A stretch of DNA of 64,000 nucleotides from assembly GCF_000711695.1 (NCBI RefSeq), contig NW_013547010.1, positions 180,362-244,361 of the forward strand, read 5' to 3'. A program made the translations under genes and the position numbers. Each line of letters starts with the position of its first letter. Position 1 is the first letter of the stretch. Below, in pieces: positions 34,549 to 44,566 of this stretch. Under the pieces are notes generated by a model. The model saw only the letters and a program-made list of their open reading frames with translations. It did no database searches and was not told the origin of the DNA. The DNA is from Tilletiaria anomala UBC 951. Its lineage: Eukaryota > Basidiomycota > Exobasidiomycetes > Georgefischeriales > Tilletiariaceae.

Positions 34549-35855
34549 CTATGTGAGGAGCGAGGCCAACTGGCCTGCGGCGGCCATCGATGCACAGAAT
34601 ATTGAGATGTGCTGCAGCCCTTGTCCAGATGCGAATGCCGCGCCTAGACTGACAATGGCGGGGCCGGGGCACTAAGCATGAAGGAGGCCGTGAAGATTGG
34701 ATCCGAATCAGATGCGACCCGTTTTTGTCTTGGGCAAGGCGCACTCACCAAGCCACTCAAACCCCACCCAGCGCCAAAGAGCGCAGCACCGCCGATGAGT
34801 TTGGCGTCGATGATCTGGCTTTTGGGCAGCCTCCACATGGGGCTGGCAGCATGCAGCATCGGCTGGTCCGCCTCCGTTTTGCCCCCGCGATCGATGCGCG
34901 GCTTGACGCTAAGAAAGTAGCCGGCAGCGCTAGGCAGGATGCCGCCGAGGGCCACCATCGCGAGCGAGGGGTCCCATCCATACATGCCGATGATGCGCAT
35001 GGGTGACAGCGAGAGAAAGCCGAGGACCTTGCTCGAACGCAGCATGCCCGTCAGAGCGAGGCCAAACGCAAAGTGCAGACCCGTGCAGAACGAAACGACC
35101 TTGGCGCCGAGACGGTGCCTTCTTGCTACCTCCTGCGGCTTTTCGCCACTCTTTGGGGCTGCAAGAAGCGGCACGAGCAACGTATAGATCAGTGCAGGCA
35201 GCTGCAGCAGCGCAATTGCCTTAGCACCGGGCAGATGAACAGGATCCGCCACGGTCGATCGCGCAGCTTGGAGTGTCAGTGGAGAGCTGCTGAGCTGATG
35301 CGCGGCAACGGCGACGCAAAAGAACGTGGCTGTGGCAGCTATCGAACGAGGTGAAACGCGGCTGAGGCCACATAGGAAGTGTCCAGAAGTGCAGCCAGAG
35401 CCGAGCTGTAGCGGAAAGGGAGACGGGGCGTTTCTTCAGTCATCTGCATTACCTTGGAACCGCACGGAATCCACCTTGGTGCCGAGCCCGACCAGAATGC
35501 CGAAGAGGGCAGTGTAAAGCGGCGGGCTGGGGGGCACTGCGTCGAATACCTTGACCCCAAAGCTGCTTTCGAACAGACCCCGTTGAGCACCTAGCAGCAA
35601 GCCTCCAGCGAGGAGGCCGGCAGTGAAGAGCCGTGCCGTGCTGACCGCCGTCCTGTCGCTGATTCGTTGAGGATCGTTGGCAACCTTTGGAGAGGTATCA
35701 CTGCTGGAGTCAACAAAGCTGCGGACGGCACCGTGGAAAAATCCTGAGATGCCCAAGACAGAGCCCAGTTGTGTGAGCATGGCGTGCACGCTCGAGGCCA
35801 GCATCAGCCCTCCCAGGAAGGAGTGTACGGGCGTGAACGAAGGGGATGACGACAT
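34549..35855 (-). CDS. YeeE/YedE-type sulfur transport membrane protein
   Basis: Multi-pass membrane protein with two YeeE/YedE (sulf_transp) modules; bacterial relatives import thiosulfate, so sulfur-compound transport is an inference. Exons are 35475-35855, 34749-35405 and 34549-34671; 386 residues. The first module holds the hallmark GxGT-x-L-G-x-GCTSGH-x-LCGLSR formed across intron 1 (GLGTK joined to [16 protein letters not shown]). The second module has [14 protein letters not shown] joined to [12 protein letters not shown] across intron 2, the paired motif with a conserved Cys-Pro. About eight to nine hydrophobic spans are visible. The family is mainly bacterial; here it carries two spliceosomal introns placed inside both conserved motifs, so any transfer is not recent. 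Confidence 0.88.
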
Positions 35856-36395
35856 TGTTGCTCAGGTTCCGCAAGGCATCAAGTTGTGAAAGATGTTAGC
35901 GAAGGTATTTCCCCATGCATGTTACCGCTGGCTCACCATTTGATCCATGCTCCTGTTGATCGGATGACGCATCCAACTTCAAGAAGGGGGTGGTGTCTTG
36001 AACGTATATTATATATGGTGCGCAAAGGCCGCTGTCTCACGTTGATTCACGCGCGTTCACGGCCTGGCGAAAGAAATCGTGGCGATAACGTCATACACCA
36101 ACTCGCAAGTGACCAAACCACCAAACACCAACAAAGATACCAGATGCCAAAGCTTTGTGTCCATCGTACGCAAGGGATGCAAAACAACATCTCTGTGCGC
36201 CAAAACAGGTCGAGTCTCGTGAGCATTCCTCTTCTGCGCGCGAATGGCTCGCGAATAAGCTCCAGACTGTATCCTTTCGGCGCTGTGGTTGACGCTCATG
36301 AAACGTGGGAGTCAGGATTGCAGCTCGCAAGCCTCCCGCGCAACGGTGTCCAAAGTACTTTTCAAACTACACAGGATACAATATACCAAATGGTA
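35856..36395. other. intergenic, no gene seen
   Basis: 540 bp 5' of the YeeE-type gene and 3' of the dead ligase. Only short ORFs without resemblance. Confidence 0.4.
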
Positions 36396-36411
36396 CTAAC
36401 TTGCGGTACAG

Positions 36412-37330
36412 TTATATGAGTGCCTCGTCGTCAGAATCAACAGGTGATGTTCCATCCGAGTCGACGTCGCTATACACGTTACAGCAGCGAATCTTGATCC
36501 AAGTCGCCCATTTCCAGTGGCGGTGTGTTGACTTGCGCAGCACGATCCCTTCCAGGCCGTGGAGCTTGACTTGGTCGAGCGCGGCCTTGAGGTCCTTTCG
36601 AGACTCAATGTGCGGAAAAGGATGGCTCTTTTGTATCAAGCCGTGATCCTTGACAATCTCTGCAGCCAACCTTGAGCGCCGTTTATGCCAAGGCTCCTCC
36701 GTGAGTGACGCTCCGTTTGCTTAGAGCAGATCAAAGATGTAAAGGCCCAGCTTGTACGGCGCCTTGTTCTTGTATGCTAGCCAGTACAAGGTGCGCCGTC
36801 CTTGGTTCCACGGTGCGGGGCGGCCCTCTGCCATCACAACATGTTCGGCGTCAAAGATGACACTGTCGAGTCCAGGAAACGCTTCGGCAACTAGCCTAGC
36901 ATTGGCCGATATGTTAGAGCACATACTTATCAGAGTGATGTTACAACCTCAGCAGAGGTGGGGCAGGCTTGCATACGCACTCGCAGACTTCTGGCTTGCG
37001 CAACGCGGCCCAAGACGGGCAGTTGGTGGCGTCCCTGCTCCGCTTGTTGTATACTGTTATTCCACAGTTGCAACGATGAAAGTGAACCTGAATACGCTGG
37101 CCGTCCGCCTTGATTTCAGCCCTTTGCCACTTCCCCCGGGAGTAGAACCATGGGCCGTCAGGCAAGGAGAATAAGGTTTTGGACCGTGGACGCTGTACAT
37201 GGGCGAAGAGGGCAGAGGGAATTGGGTGTGCTGGCATCGATGGGGAATGTTTGTAGATAGCGAGCAGAGAGCAGCAAGGGTGCGCAGAAAACAGTGGATC
37301 GCAAGCAATTCTGAGTGTGAAAGGCAAGGA
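36412..37330 (-). pseudogene. broken ATP-dependent DNA ligase-like nucleotidyltransferase
   Basis: Pieces of a ligase adenylation domain occur in order on the minus strand. At about 37100-37200: GPWFYSRGKWQRAEIKADGQ, containing KxDG, the motif I whose Lys carries AMP, followed by RIQVHFHRCNCGITVYNK. At 36721-36924: ARLVAEAFPGLDSVIFDAEH (motif III region) and PYKLGLYIFDLL. Then an in-frame TAA (about 36721-36723), after which the same frame continues: SLTEEPWHKRRSRLAAEIV, HIESRKDLKAALDQVKLH, GLEGIVLRKSTHRHWKWATW (motif IV) and IKIR (motif V). The frame also shifts between the first two pieces. The stop falls where relatives read F-D-L-L followed by a short linker, so the ORF is truncated before motif IV. 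I infer a pseudogene; the exact ligase class is uncertain. Confidence 0.72.
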
Positions 37331-38207
37331 TAGGCACGACTACATATGCACCTCATACCCATAGGCTATGGGACTGTGCTGCGTATCCATGGAATGTCGA
37401 CCCGGTTCGCACTTCTGCGTGCCATTTGGCTGAAACGCCAGGATTTTACCACCTCATTTGTGTTCCGAGTGCGTTCGACCTAACAAGTTGCTGGACAAGG
37501 GCTGCGGGCGAGCGCTGATGTGATGATTAGCAAGCAGGCTCAAAACTACTTTTTACGCGAGCGCGACCAGGAACCTGAAATGCAGTCTGCGCAAAGGGGG
37601 TCAGCTTGCTTCACTCGAAGTCCCGGAACGTGCTTTGGTTTAGCACCTGAGGTAGTTGCATGCGTGTAGTCAAGTCACATGGGTGCGTAAAAGTCGCCAG
37701 GCTCGAGATGTTGACGGCCTCGAATCTGCGCGTCGTGTTGAAACGCTGTGTCGAGTGATCGATCCTGTTTGTCAGCTTGGATCATTAACTGTGCACCCGT
37801 TGCAATCAGGTGGCTTTTGAACAGCTTCGAAGGCAGGTTCATACGGCGCTTTCGTTTGTCCTCTCTACCGTTTTAACCCGCTCAGCCGAGCTGAAATCGT
37901 TGCGGTTGACTCCTCGTTGTATTTCGTGTAGGTCACCCACATACGAGAGGGCTACAGTACAATCGAAACAAAAACTGACCATGGATGTTACTAAAAGCTT
38001 CTCTTACGCTCTCCTGGCAGCCGAGCAACCGTCCTTTGCAAGCGCAGCGTAAAAAGCTGTCGGACTTTTGGTAAAGCTTGGTCAAAGACGTCCTTGTTAT
38101 AGAGTATTGGTTACCGGGCGTTTGATCGTCATGATTTCATGAGAATAAAACAGACATCGTCACATTGAGCAGTTCCATTTCAGGTCGGGGGTGCGCCAAA
38201 AAGGGGC
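37331..38207. other. intergenic, no gene seen
   Basis: No conserved ORF; it lies 5' of the ligase relic and 3' of the tRNA gene. Confidence 0.4.
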
Positions 38208-38214
38208 AAAAAAA
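38208..38214 (-). terminator. RNA polymerase III T-run terminator
   Basis: Seven consecutive T residues on the minus strand directly follow the discriminator base of the tRNA gene, as expected for Pol III termination. Confidence 0.75.
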
Positions 38215-38316
38215 TCCGTGAAGTGGGATTTGAACCCACGAGTGTCGGGGCGCATTGCACATGCAAAAGCGTAATAACTCTTGAATCCGATGCGATGACC
38301 GCTACGCCATCCACGG
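38215..38316 (-). tRNA. intron-containing tRNA, anticodon uncertain (CAA by position)
   Basis: Acceptor stem CCGTGGA pairs with TTCACGG (one G-T pair) and is followed by discriminator A. The D arm is GCG...CGC enclosing a GG-containing loop (TAGCGGTCAT), matching an A-box. The T arm is GTGGG TTCAAAT CCCAC, a perfect stem with a B-box. Between the arms are 52 nt, about 29 more than a class I tRNA needs, so an intron after the anticodon loop is inferred. The 5' anticodon stem TCGGA precedes TTCAAGA, placing CAA (Leu) at positions 34-36. The 3' strand CCCGA pairs at four of five positions. The problem is that only five nt (CACTC) remain as variable loop, whereas tRNA-Leu should have a long variable arm, so identity stays open. 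Confidence 0.8.
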
Positions 38317-39078
38317 CCTTGAATCCTGGCGAATTCTAAACATTATAACCACTTACAGCAATCCTTTCCGATCTATCACAACCTTTTCTGCAGCATCTTG
38401 CAATCAATCTAGGTGCGCCATCGCAACGTTCACTGCAGGCACTTTTGGGAGGTATTTGGTGAGACCCGAGGGGAGAGCTGCTGCGAGCGTCCAAGCGGGG
38501 GGGGGGGGGTAACGGGGCACGGACGTGTGTGAATATTGAACCCCAATGCTATTTCAGGCTTGCCCGCTTGATGCTTTTTGTCAATGTATGAGTGACGATA
38601 CGATCAGAGTACTCAGCTTCCACCGCGGGGAGATTCCCGGGACGGCCCACAATGATTCTACAACTCGTGCATGGCCTGATTTATGAGGCCAATCACATTC
38701 TGGTACATTATGGGACTCTGGCTCACTTTGCAGCACGCCCACCGTCAACGCATTCAATCCCAACACTGGCTCGTGCCCCCATCATCCCTGAACGGTGCCT
38801 CTGCATCTTCCAGAAGAAGACAAGGTGACCGTAAACGTTGCGGTGGCGGGTGATGGGTACGCTTATGGGTGGCTACGAGATAACGATCGCGGTATGGCGA
38901 GAAGGCGTATACTGAGGCGCAGTTCGCCTGAGCGTGTCATCCTGCCGAGGCAATATTCACATTGTTGGGGAGGGCAGATCAAACACACCGCATGGAAGTT
39001 CCTTATCACTTGCATGTTGTAAGCTTTCGTTACACAGGCCTCAAGACAGAAAGTTACATACTTTTGCTGCGTTGGAAA
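38317..39078. other. intergenic with a G run
   Basis: Holds a run of 13 G (38497-38509). No gene seen between the tRNA and the chitinase 3' end. Confidence 0.4.
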
Positions 39079-40609
39079 TCACGAAGTAAAGCCATTGCGT
39101 ACATTGTCGAACTTCGAATATGGATAGTCAATGCAGTTATTGGTGCTGTCAAGCTTTCCGAGCTGGAGCATCCGCGGACAAGGGATAGTACAGTCAGGTA
39201 GACGCCGAGTCCACCCCGAAGAGCGACAGCACTCACTTTACTCGCCACCCGAAGAACCATTGGCGTGACGGAAGAGCTGGAAGTATAATCGCTCGAAAGC
39301 TCCCAGTACATGGCGCCGGCAAGGCCCTTGTCGTTGATGTACTTTGTCTTTTGATCAAAGATGGCCGGCGTGTCATACGAGATGAGCAACTGCTGGCTGG
39401 GGTCGTACGAGTACGAAGCGCCGGAATATTTGGTATCCTCAGTAACAGAGGCACCGGCGTGGGGAAGCGCCTTGAGATCCCACACGCCATTCTCCCAGCT
39501 GCCGGGTCCGACGCCTTGAAATGTGGCCTTGAGGCCGGCCGTGCTGGCAAAGGCCCGTCCATAAAGCGGAAGGCCAAATACGAGCTTCGACGCGCTGACG
39601 CCGGCGTTGGTGTACGTCTTGACGGCATCGTCTCCCGAAGCCTCCGAAGCAGGCGATGTATTGCTGTCGTTGTACAGATTCGCATGATGACCAGTAAGGT
39701 CTGACCATGAGCCAGCATAGTCGTAGGCCATAATGTTCCAAAAGTCAAGGTACTGATCCATCCCACTGAGATCCATGGTTTGAACCTTGGACTTGTCGGC
39801 AGACACAGCGGCTGTCAGCAGAAAGCGTGGCGGGTCGCTCGTGCGCTTGGCTTGAGCTGCGTCGAGGGCGGAGCGAATCCCTTGCAGTAGTAGTGTGAAC
39901 GCGTGTGCTTGCTCGCTGTCCGCAGGATACTCCCAATCGACTGAGCTTGGCGTCAGCTTCTGAGGTAGCAGGTTCTTGGGATACTCTTCGCTCACCATCA
40001 ATCCCATCAAGGCCGTTGTCTTCGAGCAGCTGAACGGCAGTCTGGGCGAATGTCTGCCTGCATGTCTCGCTGCCGGCCATCGGCCAGAAGTGGGACCTGT
40101 AAGTCCACCCTCCGATCGAGAGCAGGACCTTCAGCGCACGATTGTGCCTTTTGATCAATCCAAAACGCTTGAAATTGCCATAGAGGTTGCTCCTACCGGG
40201 AGGGTCGTTCCAGGAATCTGGATCCTCCACGTCCGTGTAGCGGATTTGCTGGGGAAGGAGGCCGCGATGGAACCAGCGCAGACGAAGGGCAGATGTGGCC
40301 AGGATCAGTTAGAGTATTGTGCAACCACGAGAGCCGGCTCGCTCACCTGGCCCGACCAGGTGTCCGTGAGAAATACTTCACCAGTATCCGGCTTGACGTC
40401 GGCGAATGAGTAGAGGATATGCGTAAGAGAGGTTGCGGGAACATGCTTAGGAAAATACTGCCTGGCGTAGATGCCCCAATCAACAAAGTAGCCCTGGCGG
40501 TAAAGAGTACAGCAAAGGAGTAGCAGGCATGGACATTAGGAAGCGGGACGTCTCTGCATATGCCAAGGAAACATACGACGTTGACCTTGCCATTCGCGGG
40601 GCTTGTCAT
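39079..40609 (-). CDS. GH18 chitinase, apparently without signal peptide
   Basis: Hydrolyses beta-1,4-GlcNAc links in chitin. Five exons: 40577-40609, 40347-40493, 39996-40248, 39237-39940, 39079-39162; 406 residues. The barrel begins at NVGYFVDWGIYARQYFPKHV across intron 1, with SLTHILYSFADV, then LLSIGGWTYRSHF. The catalytic motif DGIDVDWEYP is assembled across the 55-nt intron 3; its Glu (about residue 146) is the proton donor. Further landmarks are WNIMAYDYAGSW, FGLPLYGRAF and the late Trp segment GAMYWELSSDY. The short last exon encodes SKFDNVRNGF near the stop. Met 40609 is chosen because conserved sequence follows at once; an in-frame Met at 40720 would add a non-signal-like N-terminus. 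Lack of a secretion signal resembles intracellular or unconventionally secreted fungal chitinases. Confidence 0.92.
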
Positions 40610-42826
40610 AGCTTGCTTGGCTACGTCAATGTTCAAAAATCGCACATGCGGAAGCTGGAATCGGAAGTTGGAAGAGAGTCCAGAATGAGACAAGGATGAG
40701 CGAAAGCTTGCCAGGGGCAACGTTATATCATGCCGATTCGTGAGTGATGACTAAAAGACATACCTGCTGCTGACAGCAGGAAAGCAGGAAGCGTGAGGAC
40801 AGATGGGAGAATCATCATTGATACGGTCCACGATGGCGCAGCAGGAAAGATGAATCAAGAAGCAGATCGTAGCACGAGTCAGCAAGCGCGCACCGCACAT
40901 TTGGGGCGCGGGGCGGACGGCGGCAGAGGTGAACAGTCATTACATATACATAATCCCAAGATGAAGGGACACCGCCAGCATCGTACTGTCAGAAGGAGCC
41001 CAGTAAACCTGCCTGGCGCCAAGGAAAGCGTGACGCTTGACAAAGCGACCGGGAAGCCATTTTGCTGGCTGGAGTCTGAACCTCGTGCGTCCAACAAAAA
41101 GCCCCAACACGCGTGAGAGCGCTTGAGCTTGACAAAGGGCTTGACCGCGTAAGTAGTGGGGGAGATTGGATTGAGAACCGTGTGACAGAGCCACTACATA
41201 GCATCAGAGCAGCGGCAGCGAGGAGCCCAGGGCGCATGAGATGATAAAGGTGCCTAGCAGCGCAGTTTTCGAAGTCACTAGCGAGCCAACGACACTAACC
41301 TTGTTTCTAGGCGCTTCTTTCTTGTCTAGCAGCTTGCGCAGCATCGCGGCATTCGTATGGAATATCTCAACGGTTGTTGAAGAAAATAGCCCTGGAGCGG
41401 GGTCGACCTGTGAGATGTCAACGCGGGTCGAAGTTCGATGCACAGACGAGGCAAGCCACCTCGTCTTTCGATTCTTCCAATATTTACGAGAACATGCCAT
41501 AGGCGTTCAGTGTTGACATGGTTGTCGGTGCTGGATGGAATACTCGATAAATATAAAGCGTACATAGTGTGGTTCGACAAATCAATTGCAAATTCTCCCG
41601 AATTCCCGAACCCGAGCGCACATTCCAAGTTTCTCTGCGTGCTGCTCGCACCATCGTCACATGCTTATTGTCAATGCATTAGTTTGTGCGGCGCAGAGGC
41701 AAGCTTTGGAAGTCGCAGAGGCTTTTGATTTTTCTTTTAAACCATCATAATCCCATGATAGATGGCCGGTGGCAAAAAGCAATGCGCGATGGAACGATGG
41801 GGAGAATGCGTGTGAAGTGGGGATGACTGGCTGACTGTACTTCTAGGACTTGTGGTACATATGGGATCGTCAGACAGGTCTTGCTTTTGGAAGGGAAGTT
41901 CCACAACGCGGCTGCTATTTTCAGGCAGCCCAGCCCGATGGTATAGTCAGATGCTGGGACGATTCAGAACGGAGGCGACCACACTGCGACAGTCCGACAG
42001 TCAGCATGCATAGTGCCTGGGGTATGCCAATTTGGGCCCAGGCAAGTGGAAGGGTCTTCGCCTGCCGCTAAACCCTTGAACCCATTTAGTCGTCTACAGC
42101 TCTTTCTGTGACGCACAAGAGTCGGGAAGAGTCTGGCAGAGTTCAGGCGTTCAACTAGGATTCGAGATCGCCTTTGTCACGCTTCATCTTCGTCAAGCGT
42201 CCCTGCGGAAACAAAGCTCTGGCGAGAGGTATCATAAACACTCCCCGTCTCCACACATCTTTCGTGGTTCCAAACATGACATGTGGATACAATGAACATG
42301 AACATGTAAGCGGGGGAATGAGTGTTCATCCCCCCGAATCGGGGTATTCTAGTCCGAAAAGGTGCGTTCTTAACCATTGTTTCAATCCCGCGTTCCGCCC
42401 TGGCAGTGTCATACATTCGGCGAGCGGGCTGGTGCCAGCCAGGTATTAGATTTTCGGCATGTGTCGAATGCCTCTCTTATGATTTCCATCACGCTCCGTT
42501 GGCAATAGTTCCTTTGCGCCCTCTCCACTGCAGAAAGGAAGGCCGCGGCATATCGACGTGTATTGGACGGCCCAGAGCTCTCGCAGTCAAAAGCCTCCAC
42601 GAGGGCCTTCTCCGCTTCGCTGCCGATCAGCTTTACCGACTTTTGGCAGTGCAGAGGGTGACATTTCAACCAACCGCTGTAGACAAAAGACAGGGAAACT
42701 GTTCGGCGTTTTATAGCACACGCTGCAGCCCTTTATCGGAGGGTTAAGCCTGGTACCGCCAAAGCAACTCTGCGCGACCCAATCGCTTGATCATTTCCGC
42801 TGTGGTACCGTAGAGAATAGGCACGC
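40610..42826. other. 2.2-kb gene-poor region
   Basis: No conserved gene found on either strand. Reverse ORFs at 41204-41500 and 40989-41237 contain hydrophobic starts but no family resemblance or credible splice partners. Confidence 0.4.
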
Positions 42827-44200
42827 ATGTCGCCAACGACGCCAACACATGCAGTGCGCTTGCACGACCGCGACGTCAGCGACCCAACGACGGTCATAGA
42901 TTCGCCGGCAGACGCGCAAACAGTAATCGATCCATCAACAGAAGTGCGACAGGAGGAACACAACATTGGGAAGGAGCAGTTATCCTCCACTTCAGCAGTC
43001 GAGCGTAGTAGGCCGGATTTGGTCCTGAAGGAGGTCCCTCAGCCTGCGCAAGACATCCCTCATAAGCCACGGAACAAGGCGCCGAGGAGGGCGATCGAGT
43101 ACACGCTCAAAAATGCAGATCCACACGTGCGATCAAACCCGTTTCGACGGCATGCACGCCAGCTCGCCTTTGCGGCGCCATACCCAGATTCAGGGGTGGT
43201 ACTATCGAGGGCTGATGAGGGTGAGAGTGGGACACGTAGAGGGTGGAGAGCATGGAAGCTACCCGGTCCGTTATCATTCGATACCTGGCAAGGGTGGTAC
43301 CTAGTTCTCTTCCACTGCATTGGTGCAACTATCATCTCGGGAGCGGTCAACTTGTGAGTCAAAGTCGGAGGGATGCATAGTCTGTTCACGCTCGGCAGCT
43401 GATGTGAATTTTTTGTTGCTGCAGTGGCATTGCATGTGCGATGTATCGGTCACAATCTGACATTACATATTGGGTGCTCGCACGAAATACAGTGAGAGAA
43501 GATGGATCAAACTTTGGCTCTTACATACGAACTTAAATTCATTGTTTTTCTCTTGCAGGTGGCTGGCGACATGGGCGTAACAGTCCTGATCCAGTCGATC
43601 GTGACGTTCGTTATTACTTCATCTATGGTCCACTCAGATCTGACAACCGGATCAGTAGCGCCGCTCTCGCGACCATGGCCGCCACTGCTGCACCTTCCCA
43701 GCACACCTTCCCGGCGGGGCTTTGCATTCTTCGGCACTCGCCTGCCCCTCTCCGTCCCCGAGGGCGAGTCACTGCCTATGGGTCCACTGGGCACAAATTG
43801 CGGAGCATTCAAGCCCTATGCACTCTGGATCATTCGCTCGGCATACACTGGCTCTGAGCGCAACGATCTCCTTGCGCCGGGTATCTCGTGGCGCCAGCGC
43901 CTCGAGCGGCTCGTCTGGACCGCCGCGCAAGGGCTCTTGATCGGCGTAATCGTCTTTCCCTGGTTCTGGGGCATCGCCATGGCTATTACCGCGCCCATCT
44001 ACAGCGCCAGAAATTTGGGTCACACGTGGGCTCCCCAGGTGATCAAGCTGATTTACGGCGGCTTGCTTGGCCTCGTCACCAATCCGTTCATCGCGTTGAT
44101 GGCGATGGGCGCGGAGAGCAGCGTTAAGAGAGCCTATCCCGAACTCAACATTTGGCAGCAAGAAGGGCAAGGCCCCCATGCAGAATATATCCACGCATAA
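42827..44200 (+). CDS. multi-pass membrane protein of unknown function (DUF2456-like)
   Basis: Exons are 42827-43353, 43425-43491 and 43559-44200 (introns 71 and 67 nt); 411 residues. The first 150 residues are polar and probably disordered. Membrane spans follow: WQGWYLVLFHCIGATIISG running into exon 2 (FGIACAMYRS), then GVTVLIQSIVTFVITSSMV, LLIGVIVFPWFWGIAMAIT and LIYGGLLGLVTNPFIALMAM. The layout, with a long loop between spans 2 and 3, resembles the fungal DUF2456 membrane family (yeast YPL162C type), but this assignment is from memory of the family pattern and is tentative. No catalytic motif is visible. It converges on the HSF-type gene. Confidence 0.8.
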
Positions 44201-44566
44201 TGTCCTTACCCAGAATTCTTAAGAGTTCAGAATTACCCGCACCCGCATTGAAAAAAATAGGTTTACTTGCCTTATAAAAGACGATAATCATAATGACCAT
44301 GCATTTCTCCTTCCTTTTGCAACAACATGATAATGAAGAAACGAGGTCTATACATAGATCGACCCACGATCAATCTGTGACGTGCAAATGTGCGTTGAAG
44401 CTCCCAGCTGTGCGGTGTGCAAAAATCAAAAAAAACAAGAGACAATATCAAAAGAGGAGTGATTGATTGTCGTCGGGGTCATAGGGCCAGCGGTGGTGGT
44501 CGACGTTATCGGCATTCAACAAGGAGCTTTGGCCTATCGTCCACCCTGGTTCAAGAGCGTTGCCCT

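Noticed and set aside
40989-41500. Reverse ORFs with signal-peptide-like starts
   Set aside because: Hydrophobic start alone is weak evidence; the remainder is low-complexity and not conserved-looking.
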